A stretch of 64,000 nt of DNA from Mycobacteroides salmoniphilum (GCF_004924335.1 NZ_CP024633.1:3286001-3350000); one strand, 5' to 3'; shown: positions 25,606-34,730, numbered from the stretch's first letter. Numbers and translations: made by a program. The notes: generated by a model not told the origin, from the letters alone.

Positions 25606-27249
25606 CTACAGGGTTGCGTCCAGTTGCCCTAGCCGGTCGGTAAGCCTCAAATTCTCCGAGTAGTCAACCGGGCAGGCGATCAGTGAGACGCCATCATCGT
25701 CAAGGGCGGCTTGCAGCGTCGGCTGTAATTGGTCGGCGGCGGTGATGCGATAGCCCTTGGCTCCAAAGCTCTCCGCGTAGGAAACGATATCGGGGTTGGT
25801 GAACGAGACGTGATGGTGTTCGCCAAGTTCTAGGTCCATCTTCCACTCAATGAGCCCGTAGCCACCGTCCTCCCAGATCAGCACCACCAGCGGGATCTGC
25901 TCGCGTACGGCAGTCTCGATCTCCTGCGAGTTCATCAGGAACGCCCCGTCACCCGCGACGGCCAGCACCTTCACACCGGGGCGGGCGAGCTTGACGCCAA
26001 TTGCTCCGGGCAGTGCGAAACCCATGGTGGACAGACCGTTAGAGACAAGACAGGTATTGGGCTCGTACGTCGGGTAAAGGCGCGCCATCCACATCTTGGT
26101 GGCGCCGGTATCGACTAGCACGATGTCACTGCGGCCCAACGTGGCCCTGATGTCAGCCACAATCCGCTGCGGGGCCATGGGGAAACGCGAATCCTGCTGT
26201 CCTCGAGAAAATTCCTCTACAAGCAGGGCGGATCCAGGAGCGGAGGCACAGTCGAACCGATGCCCGGCCAGTGCGTCGGTAAGCGCGTTTACCGACGCAC
26301 TGATATCACCGATGATTCCCACCGACACCGAGTAGTGTGCGTCGACCTCGGCCGGGAACCTGTGGATGTGGATGATCTCCTTGTCGCCGAGTGGGTTGAT
26401 CCGTACGGGGTCGAACTCTTGCAGCTCATACCCCACCGCAACGATCACATCGGCCTGCTCAAAGCCGAAATTGGCGTAGTCGCGCCGCATAAAGCCGACC
26501 GTCCCCATGCTATTGGGGTGATCATCGGGCATCGCACCCTTACCGTGGAAGGTATTGGCTACTGGCACGCCAAGCCCCTCGGAGAACCTCATGAGTGCGG
26601 CGGTCGCCCCACCACGGGCGGCGCCGTGACCGGCCAGCACCACCGGCCGATGCGCTCGCCGCAGGATGTCGACCGCCCGTTGCACCTGGCCGGCCATCGG
26701 CGCTTCTGCATGTACCACATTGCGCGGCAACGGATTCAGTTCATATTCGGCGCTATCGGCGTCGATGTTTTCGGGCACCGCCAGAAAGACGGCCGCCGGC
26801 CGTTCGGTCTCCGCGAGTTTGAATGCCTTACGGAACATTTCTGGGATCGCCCGGGCCGTGGGAACGCCGTCCGCCCAGCGGGTAATCGGACGGAACATCG
26901 CCACAAGGTCTACGTACTGATGGGATTCCTTGTAGGCCCGGTCCTGCCCCACCTGCGCAGAGATAGCGACCAGGGGCGTGCTGTTGGTCGATGCGTCGGC
27001 GACCCCCAGCTGCAGGTTGATCGCACCGGGACCCAACGTGGCAGAAACCACCCCGGCCCGCCCCGTGACCCTGCCGTACATCTCCGCCATGAATGCCGCG
27101 CCCTGCTCATGGCGAGTGAGGATGTAGCGGATATCCGACGCCGCGAGCGCCTGGATGAACCGGATGTTCTCCTCCCCCGGTATCCCGAAGACCACGGAAA
27201 CGCCCTCATTCTCCAAACACTTCACCATTAATTGGGCAGCTGTGCTCAT
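25606..27249 (-). CDS. ThDP-dependent enzyme, acetolactate-synthase-like; candidate 2-oxoglutarate decarboxylase
   Basis: A 547-residue thiamine-diphosphate enzyme. It has the N-terminal Pyr domain (FGIPGEEN, catalytic Glu48 in TRHEQGAAFMAE), a central domain with VILAG-like VVLAGHGAARGG, and the PP domain with VAGDGAFLMN and IWEDGGYGLIEWK. It would usually be called acetolactate synthase. However, it lacks the FAD-binding signs of biosynthetic IlvB, there is no small subunit next door, and it lies divergently beside succinate-semialdehyde dehydrogenase gabD1. That neighbour and its overall sequence recall the cyanobacterial 2-oxoglutarate decarboxylase that was first annotated as acetolactate synthase. 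Which substrate it prefers cannot be settled from sequence. ATG 27249 has AGGGAAG just upstream. Confidence 0.85.
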   Translation of the reverse strand: MSTAAQLMVKCLENEGVSVVFGIPGEENIRFIQALAASDIRYILTRHEQGAAFMAEMYGRVTGRAGVVSATLGPGAINLQLGVADASTNSTPLVAISAQVGQDRAYKESHQYVDLVAMFRPITRWADGVPTARAIPEMFRKAFKLAETERPAAVFLAVPENIDADSAEYELNPLPRNVVHAEAPMAGQVQRAVDILRRAHRPVVLAGHGAARGGATAALMRFSEGLGVPVANTFHGKGAMPDDHPNSMGTVGFMRRDYANFGFEQADVIVAVGYELQEFDPVRINPLGDKEIIHIHRFPAEVDAHYSVSVGIIGDISASVNALTDALAGHRFDCASAPGSALLVEEFSRGQQDSRFPMAPQRIVADIRATLGRSDIVLVDTGATKMWMARLYPTYEPNTCLVSNGLSTMGFALPGAIGVKLARPGVKVLAVAGDGAFLMNSQEIETAVREQIPLVVLIWEDGGYGLIEWKMDLELGEHHHVSFTNPDIVSYAESFGAKGYRITAADQLQPTLQAALDDDGVSLIACPVDYSENLRLTDRLGQLDATL

Positions 27250-27278
27250 CTTCCCTACGGTAGTGGCACGCTAGAGAC

Positions 27279-28652
27279 ATGCCTATCGCAACGATCAACC
27301 CGGCCAGCGGAGAGACGATCAAGACCTTCGTACCGGCGTCCGATGAGGAAATCGACGCCGCCATCGGACGTGCACACGACCGGTTCAAGCAGTACCGCAC
27401 AACGAGTTTCGCCGACCGAACCGCCTGGGCATTAGCTACAGCCGACCTCCTCGAGGCCGAGGCCGATGAGGTCGCCGCCCTGATGACGCTGGAAATGGGC
27501 AAGACTTTAGCCTCGGCAAGGGCCGAGGTGCTCAAGTGCGCCAAGGGATTCCGATTTTATGCCGAGAATGCCCCAGCCATGCTCGCCCCGGAATCGGCCG
27601 ATGCGTCTGCCATCAACGCATCACGCGCCTACGCCCAGTACCAGCCCCTGGGGGTGATACTGGCCGTGATGCCGTGGAACTTCCCCCTTTGGCAGGCGGT
27701 GAGATTCGCGGCGCCCGCACTCATGGCAGGCAACGTGGGCCTGCTCAAACATGCGTCGAACGTGCCACAGTCCGCGCTGTATCTCGCCGATGTGATCGCT
27801 CGCGGCGGATTCCCCGACGGCTGCTTCCAGACACTGCTGGTGCCATCGGGTGCGGTCGAACGGATTCTTCGTGACCCGCGAGTGGCTGCCGCCACGCTCA
27901 CCGGAAGCGAACCGGCGGGGCGCTCGGTGGCCGCGATTGCCGGCGATGAAGTGAAACCCACTGTTCTCGAGCTCGGCGGCAGCGACCCGTTTATCGTAAT
28001 GCCGTCGGCGGACCTTGAGCGGGCCGTCTCGACCGCGGTCACGGCCAGAGTCCAGAACAATGGCCAATCCTGTATCGCCGCGAAGAGATTCATCGCCCAT
28101 CGCGATATCTACGACGACTTCCTGTCCAGGTTTGTCGACAAAATGGCTGCCTTACGCGTCGGCGACCCGACGGATCCGGCCACCGAGGTCGGACCGTTGG
28201 CTACCGAGCAGGGCCGTGACGAGGTCGACAAGCAGGTCCAGCAGGCCCTCGCGGCCGGCGCCACCGTCCGCTGCGGCGGCGTACGCCCAGATGGCCCAGG
28301 GTGGTACTACCCGCCTACCGTCATCACCGATATCACCAAGGACATGCCGATATTTGGCGAGGAGGTGTTCGGTCCGGTCGCCTCGGTCTACCGCGCAACC
28401 GACATCGAGGAAGCAATCGAGATCGCCAACGCCACATCGTTCGGCCTCGGCGCCAACGCCTGGACTGGCGAAGAAGCCGAGCAACAACGCTTCATCAACG
28501 ACCTCGACGCCGGACAGGTCTTCATCAACGGTATGACGGTGTCCTACCCGGAGGTTCCATTCGGCGGCATCAAACGCTCGGGGTACGGCCGCGAACTCTC
28601 GGCCCATGGCATCCGCGAGTTCTGCAATATCAAGACGGTCTGGATCGCCTGA
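27279..28652 (+). CDS. gabD1: Succinate-semialdehyde dehydrogenase
   Basis: A 457-residue aldehyde dehydrogenase, the same length as M. tuberculosis GabD1 (Rv0234c), and with the same start PIATINPASGET and end IREFCNIKTVWIA. Catalytic residues are Glu231 in VLELGGSDPF and Cys265 in NNGQSCIAAKRF; MPWNFP and TGSEPAGRSVA mark the NAD(P) site. It oxidises succinate semialdehyde to succinate. In M. tuberculosis it has been linked to a route from 2-oxoglutarate that avoids 2-oxoglutarate dehydrogenase. Here its ATG is 29 bp from the divergent ThDP enzyme start, which would supply its substrate if that enzyme decarboxylates 2-oxoglutarate. Confidence 0.95.
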   Translation: MPIATINPASGETIKTFVPASDEEIDAAIGRAHDRFKQYRTTSFADRTAWALATADLLEAEADEVAALMTLEMGKTLASARAEVLKCAKGFRFYAENAPAMLAPESADASAINASRAYAQYQPLGVILAVMPWNFPLWQAVRFAAPALMAGNVGLLKHASNVPQSALYLADVIARGGFPDGCFQTLLVPSGAVERILRDPRVAAATLTGSEPAGRSVAAIAGDEVKPTVLELGGSDPFIVMPSADLERAVSTAVTARVQNNGQSCIAAKRFIAHRDIYDDFLSRFVDKMAALRVGDPTDPATEVGPLATEQGRDEVDKQVQQALAAGATVRCGGVRPDGPGWYYPPTVITDITKDMPIFGEEVFGPVASVYRATDIEEAIEIANATSFGLGANAWTGEEAEQQRFINDLDAGQVFINGMTVSYPEVPFGGIKRSGYGRELSAHGIREFCNIKTVWIA

Positions 28653-28682
28653 GCGGGCAGCACTGGTCCCTGAAAGGCAGAA

Positions 28683-28716
28683 GGCCCCCCGAACATTCGG
28701 GGGGTCTTCTCTTCTT
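28683..28716. terminator. Hairpin between gabD1 and ssrA (bidirectional)
   Basis: CCCCCCGAA (28685-28693) and TTCGGGGGG (28696-28704) form a strong stem. On the plus strand it is followed by TCTTCTCTTCTTG. It ends gabD1 and lies just beyond the 3' end of ssrA, so it probably serves both converging transcripts. Confidence 0.8.
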
Positions 28717-28717
28717 G

Positions 28718-29084
28718 TGGAGCTGCCGGGAATTGAACCCGGGTCCAACGGCCGTTCATTAAGGCTTCTCCGTGCGCAGTTCGCTATGCCTCTACTTGGA
28801 TCTCTCGGTCTCGCGAACAAGCCGAGATGACGATCCCAGTCGCTGTTTGATTTCCCTACGGGTCCCGCGACCGAACCCGTAGGTTTGTCCCTCTAGCTGA
28901 TGCCAGGGTCCGGGCCGAGGGCGCTCCCGGTCTGACAGACACGCAGTCGCTTAGGCAGCGAGTGCGTAGTCGCGCTGATGAGAATCGGCGCTTAATTGGT
29001 TGCAATGACGCTTACGGTGGTCTCTTGCCTGCACCGGCACGCTTCCCTTAAGTCGAGACTCGCTGTCGAAACCTTTCAGCCCCG
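28718..29084 (-). ncRNA. ssrA: tmRNA (transfer-messenger RNA)
   Basis: The minus strand starts GGGGCTGAAAGGTTTCGACAG and ends GGTTCAATTCCCGGCAGCTCCA; the two ends pair as a tRNA-Ala-like acceptor. The tag frame at 28989-28951 encodes ADSHQRDYALAA followed by TAA, the mycobacterial tag with the C-terminal LAA degron. The 3' part is preceded by conserved pseudoknot sequence. CCA is not encoded. It rescues stalled ribosomes together with SmpB, whose gene lies about 3.6 kb away on the same strand, a spacing like that in M. tuberculosis. Confidence 0.97.
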
Positions 29085-29206
29085 TCACCCCGCCGACCTT
29101 CGGTGGGACACTCCATCCTACCGCCGCATATCCACGAAGCCACCGAATTACCCGCCCGCGCCACGGTAGCGTGCTGGAAATCGCCAAACCTGGGGAGTCC
29201 ACCATC

Positions 29207-29776
29207 ATGCGCATGCTGCTGAGTGCTTACGCCGCCGTTATGGCCGGCGCCACCGTATTCGCTGCTCAGGCGTCTGCCGACCCGTCGGTACCCAACCTCG
29301 ACGGCTACGCACCGGTCGAGCCCACCGCCTATGAGACGTACTCCGCATACGCCACGACGGGTGTGCAGTTCCTCACCCCCGACGGCCTGCGCTGCCGCAT
29401 CACCTCAAACTCCCGGGCCACCGGCCTCGAGGGCACGTGCTGGGGCAAGCTGCCCGGCGTCGCGGGCGACGAGAACATCGCCACGGTGTCGCTCAACACC
29501 CCGGCCGCGAGCCTGACCCACATGCCCGATCTAGGCCAGCAGGAGATTGTCGCGCGGCCCGACGCGTCACCGGCCGGCCCGGCGCCCGTTGACCCCAGCG
29601 CCTACCACCCGCTGGCCTCTGGACAGAAGATCACCTACGGCCTCAGGGCCACCGACAAGATGATCACGTGCGCCGTAAGCGATCAACGCGAGACGATCTG
29701 CGTACTGCCCAACAATTTCACCGGCGACAGTCCGCACGGATTCGTGCTGTCCCCCGCCGGCAGCCGGGCCTTCTAG
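29207..29776 (+). CDS. Secreted hypothetical protein
   Basis: A 189-residue exported protein. The signal peptide runs through LLSAYAAVMAGATVFAAQ with cleavage likely after ASA. The mature domain holds GVQFLTPDGLRCRITSNS, a second cysteine in EGTCWGKLPG, and two more in ITCAVSDQRETICVLP, so two disulfides are plausible. The DGLRC pattern is seen in mycobacterial secreted proteins of unknown role. ATG 29207 or 29213 may be the start. It is convergent with the FAD oxidoreductase; a 20-bp perfect inverted repeat lies between their ends. Confidence 0.72.
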   Translation: MRMLLSAYAAVMAGATVFAAQASADPSVPNLDGYAPVEPTAYETYSAYATTGVQFLTPDGLRCRITSNSRATGLEGTCWGKLPGVAGDENIATVSLNTPAASLTHMPDLGQQEIVARPDASPAGPAPVDPSAYHPLASGQKITYGLRATDKMITCAVSDQRETICVLPNNFTGDSPHGFVLSPAGSRAF

Positions 29777-29781
29777 CCGTC

Positions 29782-29842
29782 GCCGAGACCGAGGTTGTGG
29801 CGAAAAGATGCGAGACGAATCAGCCACAACCTCGGTCTCGGC
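29782..29842. repeat. 20-bp perfect inverted repeat with 21-nt loop between convergent genes
   Basis: GCCGAGACCGAGGTTGTGGC (29782-29801) and its exact complement (29823-29842) enclose a loop with GAGACGAAT. No T-run follows on either strand. It starts 6 bp after one stop codon and ends 22 bp before the other, so it may act as a bidirectional terminator or mRNA-end stabiliser. Similar hairpins with a GAGACGAA-type loop are, as I recall, scattered in mycobacterial genomes. Confidence 0.85.
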
Positions 29843-29863
29843 ACAAGCGGGGAGCGGAGCCTT

Positions 29864-31426
29864 CTAGCGCGCGTCCTCGAGCACCTGCAAGGCGGCGTTG
29901 TATCCGGGGATGAAAGAAATCGCTGGTCCACCATGACATCCCGCACTCCCGAGGTATAGACCCTCGACGGGCAACGGATGATCGCGGTATCCGCGTGGCC
30001 CCGGCCTGTTGACTCCGATTTGGTCGGCGTGAACTAACCCGAAGCAATAGTCGCCACCCGGCGCTCCGAACATGGTGCCCATGTGCCGGGGCGTGAATGT
30101 GGTGTGCCGCAGCACGATGTCCTCGAAATTGGGAGCCAGCCGGGAAATCTTGTCGATGACCCGCTGCCCCATCTCCGCCTTCATCTCGCCATACCGGGCA
30201 TGCTCTGTCTCGACCGGAAACCACAGGGCGAACGCCGAGGCCGCGTACTTGCCCTCCGGCGCCAGCTGCCGATCGTGCAGGGACGGGATCTGGAACACCA
30301 CAGCGGGATCGGCGGGCACGATCCCCCGCCGACAGTCTTCCCACTGCGCCTGCAGCTCTTCGGGCGTGCTGTACATCCCGACGGTCGATTGCATTTGCGG
30401 ATCATTCAGACTCTCGTACGGCGCGACGAACTCCGGCAGCGCCGCAAGAGCGAAATGCATCTGCAGATAGCTGCCACGGTGATCCACCCGCGCGAACCGG
30501 TCACGCTGATCCGGCGGAACCGCCGAGGAATCCAACATCTCCACCACGGTGAGATCGGGTGCGATACACGAAACGACCACCGGCGCGGTGATTGTCGATC
30601 CATCGTCCAAGGCGACTCCGGTCACCCGGCCATCCGCGGTGCGGATTTCGGTGACCTTGCTACGCAGTCGCACCTCTCCACCGTGTCCGACGAAGAGGTC
30701 ATGCAGATGCGATGTCAACGCTCCAATGCCGCCGCGGAGCTTCTTCATCTGCAACGCGGTGGCATCCGGCATCGCCAACCCGAAGGCCAGTGCGGCTGCG
30801 CTACCAGGAGTTTCCGGACCTCGATAGGTCATGTTGAGCGCCAGGAATGCCAACATCCCGCGCAGCGCACCGTGTTTCTCCTTGTCGGGAAAATACCGGT
30901 CCAGCACGTCGGTCACCGACCCGAAGAGCATCTCGTTGATGCTGGCACGCTCGAATTCATTTGTCGCGCAGCCGTACATCTCGTCAAATGTCTTCGGCGG
31001 CAGTCCTACCTCGAATCGCCCCAATGCCCTCGTCGGCGCTTGACTCCACGCCATGATCCCCGCCATGCCGTTGACAGCCTCGGCTCCGTGCGCCTCGTTG
31101 AGATGGGTCAACAGCTTCATCGGATCGCTGTAGTAGATAACCGGATCGTCGCCGATTCCCCTGAGCGCCACAGAAACAACGTCCAGGTCGACCGACGGCA
31201 AGGTGTCGAGGCCAAGGTCGCGGCTCAGGACGGCGGATGTCGGAAACTGGACCGATCCGGCGATCTCGAATCGGTACCCGTCAAACAGCTCTACCGTCGA
31301 GGCCATGCCGCCGGAGTAGAGCTTGGCGTCCAGGCAGACCGTACGCAGCCCCGACTGCTGAAGTTTCGCCGCGGCGGTAAGCCCGTTATGCCCGGCGCCG
31401 ATCACGATCGCTTCGAAGTCCGCCAT
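29864..31426 (-). CDS. NAD(P)/FAD-dependent oxidoreductase, phytoene-desaturase/PYROXD2-like
   Basis: A 520-residue flavoprotein. The dinucleotide-binding start is VIGAGHNGLTAAAKLQQSG, followed by an acidic LDAK end to the fold and the GGMAS block. The C-terminal FAD motif is LPVEGLYLGSAGCHGGPAISFIPGYNAA. The overall layout fits the phytoene-desaturase-related family that includes PYROXD2; its substrate is unknown. ATG 31426 (MADFEA) is taken since the upstream 15 codons precede the fold. It lies downstream of the TetR gene, with a 32-bp palindrome 21 bp upstream of its start codon, a strong hint of direct control. Confidence 0.88.
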   Translation of the reverse strand: MADFEAIVIGAGHNGLTAAAKLQQSGLRTVCLDAKLYSGGMASTVELFDGYRFEIAGSVQFPTSAVLSRDLGLDTLPSVDLDVVSVALRGIGDDPVIYYSDPMKLLTHLNEAHGAEAVNGMAGIMAWSQAPTRALGRFEVGLPPKTFDEMYGCATNEFERASINEMLFGSVTDVLDRYFPDKEKHGALRGMLAFLALNMTYRGPETPGSAAALAFGLAMPDATALQMKKLRGGIGALTSHLHDLFVGHGGEVRLRSKVTEIRTADGRVTGVALDDGSTITAPVVVSCIAPDLTVVEMLDSSAVPPDQRDRFARVDHRGSYLQMHFALAALPEFVAPYESLNDPQMQSTVGMYSTPEELQAQWEDCRRGIVPADPAVVFQIPSLHDRQLAPEGKYAASAFALWFPVETEHARYGEMKAEMGQRVIDKISRLAPNFEDIVLRHTTFTPRHMGTMFGAPGGDYCFGLVHADQIGVNRPGPRGYRDHPLPVEGLYLGSAGCHGGPAISFIPGYNAALQVLEDAR

Positions 31427-31447
31427 CACGCCACGCTGACACGGCTC

Positions 31448-31479
31448 ACCAAGTTTTGTCAATAGTGACAAAACTTGGT
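31448..31479. promoter_or_regulatory. 32-bp palindrome upstream of FAD oxidoreductase (TetR operator site 1)
   Basis: Arms ACCAAGTTTTGTCA (31448-31461) and TGACAAAACTTGGT (31466-31479) are perfect, with spacer ATAG. It abuts the TetR stop codon and precedes the oxidoreductase ATG. The core TGTCA-ATAG-TGACA is repeated in the dyad upstream of the TetR gene. Confidence 0.85.
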
Positions 31480-31480
31480 T

Positions 31481-32086
31481 TCAGGGCATATCGCCGATTC
31501 CCGCCTTCAAGAAATCCAGCGCGGTGCGACTCCGCCGCGTGAGCTCCTCGGGCGAATGGTCCTCGCCGAGCATCCACGCATCCATGGCACCGAAGACCGC
31601 CGCGGCAATACAGCGCGCCGTCACGGTATTGCGCAGGCGCACATCGGGATTGGCATCGCCGCCACCATCACGTATGAGATGCTCCTCGATCACCTCGGCG
31701 AATTCGGCCTCCACCTGCCGGATATGCCGCACGATGCGCGCCCGATCGAGCTCCTGGTTGCGCAACGTCGCGATCTTGACCACCGCGTCGACGTCGTAGG
31801 GGGCGCTGAAGATCGCCGACTCCACCGATTCCAGGATGGGTTCGCCCGCAGTTCTCGCATCCAGAGCGCTGCGAAACCATTCCAGACCGAGGTCGTAGTC
31901 CAGAAAGAGCAGATCATGTTTGGACTCGAAATGGCGATAGAAGGTTCGCAGCGAGACACCGGCATCCGCCGCAATCTGCTCGACGGAAGTGTCCTCTACG
32001 CCCTGCCCAAGAAAGCGCACTATCGCCGCCTGCCGAAGCGCCGCGCGCGTCCGCTCACTGCGCACAGTCTGGGCAGGTCTGACCAT
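31481..32086 (-). CDS. TetR family transcriptional regulator
   Basis: A 201-residue TetR regulator. The HTH is EDTSVEQIAADAGVSLRTFYRHFESKHDLLF (about residues 30-60). The ligand domain is helical, ending LTRRSRTALDFLKAGIGDMP. ATG 32086 (MVRPAQT) is chosen. It is divergent from the DUF2834 membrane protein and upstream of the FAD oxidoreductase; nearly the same dyad lies in front of both targets, so it is likely an autoregulated local repressor of all three. Confidence 0.93.
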   Translation of the reverse strand: MVRPAQTVRSERTRAALRQAAIVRFLGQGVEDTSVEQIAADAGVSLRTFYRHFESKHDLLFLDYDLGLEWFRSALDARTAGEPILESVESAIFSAPYDVDAVVKIATLRNQELDRARIVRHIRQVEAEFAEVIEEHLIRDGGGDANPDVRLRNTVTARCIAAAVFGAMDAWMLGEDHSPEELTRRSRTALDFLKAGIGDMP

Positions 32087-32117
32087 CCTGGAAAGGTACC
32101 CCACCGGCAGCCGGAGA

Positions 32118-32145
32118 CAAGTTATGTCACTATTGACAAAATTTG
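32118..32145. promoter_or_regulatory. Matching dyad between TetR and DUF2834 genes (TetR operator site 2)
   Basis: CAAGTTATGTCA (32118-32129), spacer CTAT, and TGACAAAATTTG (32134-32145) match in 10 of 12 positions. Read on the other strand, the core is TGTCA-ATAG-TGACA, identical to site 1. It lies 31 bp upstream of the TetR start and 22 bp upstream of the DUF2834 start. Confidence 0.8.
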
Positions 32146-32167
32146 CGCACGCTGCCAGGCTCCCGAC

Positions 32168-32635
32168 ATGGTGTCGCTCGTCGTCCACGCGATCCTCGGA
32201 ATCACCGTCATCGCGCTCATCGTCGCCTCGAATCGGCCGATATTCGCCCGGACCGCAACGGGTCCCGCGTTATCGCTGCTCGAAATCGTGTACTACGTCG
32301 TTGGTATCGCCTCGATCGCACTGGGCTGGTACTTCAACATCCGGTACGTCGCCGAGTACCACGTGTCCAACCCGCTCACCGGCTGGATCGACTACATCAA
32401 GCTGATGTTCGTCAATCCCGCGGCGGGCTCGGCCAGCCAGGACTACACGATCGGCAATGTCATTCTGCTGCCGCTGATGACGATCATCGACGGGTACCGC
32501 CGCGGCATCCGGCGCCCGTGGCTCTACTTCGTATCGAGCCTCTTCACGAGTTTTGCGTTCGCGTGGGCCTTCTACCTGGTCACCGTCGAACGCCAGCGCA
32601 GACATCAACCAGCCACGGTCCTCGAATCCGTGTGA
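32168..32635 (+). CDS. DUF2834 domain membrane protein
   Basis: A 155-residue integral membrane protein with about four hydrophobic segments (VVHAILGITVIALIVAS, ALSLLEIVYYVVGIASIALGW, GNVILLPLMTII and YFVSSLFTSFAFAWAFYLV). The DUF2834 pattern with conserved Asp and Asn residues in the second half is present; the function is unknown. ATG 32168 is chosen because the TetR operator is just upstream and family similarity starts there. It converges with smpB, whose stop begins 2 bp after its own. Confidence 0.8.
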   Translation: MVSLVVHAILGITVIALIVASNRPIFARTATGPALSLLEIVYYVVGIASIALGWYFNIRYVAEYHVSNPLTGWIDYIKLMFVNPAAGSASQDYTIGNVILLPLMTIIDGYRRGIRRPWLYFVSSLFTSFAFAWAFYLVTVERQRRHQPATVLESV

Positions 32636-32636
32636 G

Positions 32637-33116
32637 CTACATGCCTTTTGCGCGACGCCCCAGTTCACGGGTGATCTCGCGGGTGGCGTCCCGCTTGGCC
32701 AGGTCCTGACGCTTGTCGTGCGCCTGCTTGCCACGGGCCAAGGCCAATTCGACCTTGACCTTGCCGTCCAGGAAATACAGCGACAACGGCACCAGCGTCA
32801 GGTTGCCATCGCGGATCTTTCCGACCAGCTGATCAATCTGTGCTCTGTGCAGCAACAGCTTCCGGTTCCGCAGCGGCGCATGGTTGGTCCAGGTGCCGTG
32901 GTCGTACTGCGGGATATGTAACGCGCGCAGCCAGACCTCGCCGTCATCGACGGTAGCGAAGGCGTCCACCAACGAGGCCTTGCCCTCGCGCAGGCTCTTG
33001 ACCTCTGTGCCCACCAGCTGCACCCCGGCCTCGTACACATCGAGAATCGAATAGTTGTGCCGCGCCTTGCGATTGGACGCGATGATCTGGCGCCCGTCGG
33101 TCGGTTTCTTACTCAT
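32637..33116 (-). CDS. smpB: SsrA-binding protein SmpB
   Basis: A 159-residue RNA-binding protein that delivers tmRNA to stalled ribosomes. Conserved blocks: [37 protein letters not shown], then [24 protein letters not shown], and the basic C-terminal tail ([23 protein letters not shown]) that enters the mRNA channel. It is downstream of ftsX with a 9-bp gap, as in M. tuberculosis (Rv3100c). Its RNA partner ssrA is also in this window. Confidence 0.98.
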   Translation of the reverse strand: MSKKPTDGRQIIASNRKARHNYSILDVYEAGVQLVGTEVKSLREGKASLVDAFATVDDGEVWLRALHIPQYDHGTWTNHAPLRNRKLLLHRAQIDQLVGKIRDGNLTLVPLSLYFLDGKVKVELALARGKQAHDKRQDLAKRDATREITRELGRRAKGM

Positions 33117-33125
33117 CGCCAGGAC

Positions 33126-34028
33126 CTATCTACGCACGTACAGACGCAAAGTCACGTACGCGGTCACCCCGGCCAGCAGAATGCCCAGCGCCGCCATCTG
33201 AATCGACGCGAGGAAGACATCGCCGTAGGTGATCGGGGCAATCAGGTTGGCCTGAATGAACTGTTCCAGAGCCCCGTTCAGGATGGTCACCCGCGCCACG
33301 ATCAGACCGATCACCGCCAGCAATACACCGGCAAGCGCAGCGATCACCGCCTCCAACAGGAACGGCAATTGCGTGTACCAACGGGTGGCACCCACCAACC
33401 GCATGATGCCCACTTCGGTGCGCCGCGTGTATGCGGCGACCTGAACCATGTTGGCGATCAACAGAACCGCACCAACGGCCTGGATCAGCGCGATCATGAA
33501 CGCCGCATCACGCAGGCTGTTCAGGACCGCGAACAAGCGGTCGATCAGATCCTTCTGATTGAGCACGCCCTTCACACCGGGCTTGCCGACGAAAGACTCA
33601 TCGAAATCTGCGTGTGTCTCCGGTTCCTTGAGCTTGACGATGAAGGAGGCCGGGAACGCATCCTTGCTCACATCCTTCATCAAGTCCCGGAACTGCGGCA
33701 GTCGCTTCTCGGCGTCCGCGTACGCGTCCTCACGGTTCACGAAACGCACCGACTTGATGTCGGAACGCTTCTCGATCTCGTCGCGCAGGCTTTTGCAGAT
33801 ATCGCTGCTGCAGTTGGTGTCGCTGGCCGACAGGTCCTCGGTGAGGAAGATCTGCGTCTCCACGCGGTCCAGGTAGATGGCCTTCGAGTTCTTGGCAAGC
33901 GATATCACCAGCAGACCACCACCGAACAACCCGATCGCGATGGCGGTCGTGATGATCATCGCCACGGTCATCGTCACATTGCGGCGCAGGCCGGTGAGTA
34001 CCTCGTTGAACAGGAATCCAAAACGCAT
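33126..34028 (-). CDS. ftsX: Cell division protein FtsX
   Basis: A 300-residue membrane protein with four helices, one near the N-terminus and three in the C-terminal half. The large external loop (about 45-165) holds a cysteine pair in [12 protein letters not shown] and [12 protein letters not shown]. With FtsE it forms a type-VII ABC complex that activates periplasmic wall hydrolases (RipC in mycobacteria). It is separated from ftsE by 12 bp and from smpB by 9 bp, so the block is one operon. Confidence 0.97.
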   Translation of the reverse strand: MRFGFLFNEVLTGLRRNVTMTVAMIITTAIAIGLFGGGLLVISLAKNSKAIYLDRVETQIFLTEDLSASDTNCSSDICKSLRDEIEKRSDIKSVRFVNREDAYADAEKRLPQFRDLMKDVSKDAFPASFIVKLKEPETHADFDESFVGKPGVKGVLNQKDLIDRLFAVLNSLRDAAFMIALIQAVGAVLLIANMVQVAAYTRRTEVGIMRLVGATRWYTQLPFLLEAVIAALAGVLLAVIGLIVARVTILNGALEQFIQANLIAPITYGDVFLASIQMAALGILLAGVTAYVTLRLYVRR

Positions 34029-34040
34029 GTTCTATTCCAC

Positions 34041-34730
34041 TTACCTATCTACCCCGTAGACACCGCGCTGCTCGTCGCGGATCAGCTTGCCCAGTTCCAG
34101 CTCGATCACGCGCTGGCGCATCGAGTCGACGATGTGATGGTCGTGGGTCGCCATCAGCACGGTAGTGCCGGTGCGGTTGATCCGCTCCAGCAGCGCCATG
34201 ATGTCCTCACTCGTCTCGGGATCCAGGTTCCCGGTCGGCTCGTCGGCCAGCAGCACCAGCGGGCGGTTGACGAACGCGCGCGCGATACCGACGCGCTGCT
34301 GCTCGCCACCGGACAGCTCCGAGGGCAGCCTGCTGGCCTTGCCGGTCAGGTTCACCATCTCCAGCACCTCGGGAACGATGCGGTTGATGATGTCCGTCTG
34401 CTTGCCGATCACCTCGAGTGCGAAGGCCACATTCTCATACACCGTCTTTTGCTGGAGCAGCCGGAAGTCCTGGAACACACAGCCGATCGTCTGCCGAAGG
34501 TGCGGGATCTCGCGGCCGCGCAGCTTGTTGACGTGGAACTTGGAAACCTGGATTTCGCCCTTGGTGGGCAGCTCTTCACCCAGCAGCAGTCGCATGAATG
34601 TCGACTTACCCGAACCCGAAGGACCGATGAGGAACACAAACTCGCCCTTGTCGATCTCGAGGCTCACGTTGTCCAACGCGGGCCGAGCCGACGATTTGTA
34701 GAGCTTGGTTACCTTGTCGAGGCTGATCAC
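34041..34730 (-). CDS. ftsE: Cell division ATP-binding protein FtsE
   Basis: A 229-residue ATPase, the usual FtsE length. Walker A is GPSGSGKST at 36-44, the signature is [15 protein letters not shown], Walker B is [12 protein letters not shown] and the switch His lies in MATHDHH. GTG 34730 ([10 protein letters not shown]) is chosen; the upstream open frame is unrelated. It energises FtsX at the division site. Confidence 0.98.
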   Translation of the reverse strand: MISLDKVTKLYKSSARPALDNVSLEIDKGEFVFLIGPSGSGKSTFMRLLLGEELPTKGEIQVSKFHVNKLRGREIPHLRQTIGCVFQDFRLLQQKTVYENVAFALEVIGKQTDIINRIVPEVLEMVNLTGKASRLPSELSGGEQQRVGIARAFVNRPLVLLADEPTGNLDPETSEDIMALLERINRTGTTVLMATHDHHIVDSMRQRVIELELGKLIRDEQRGVYGVDR

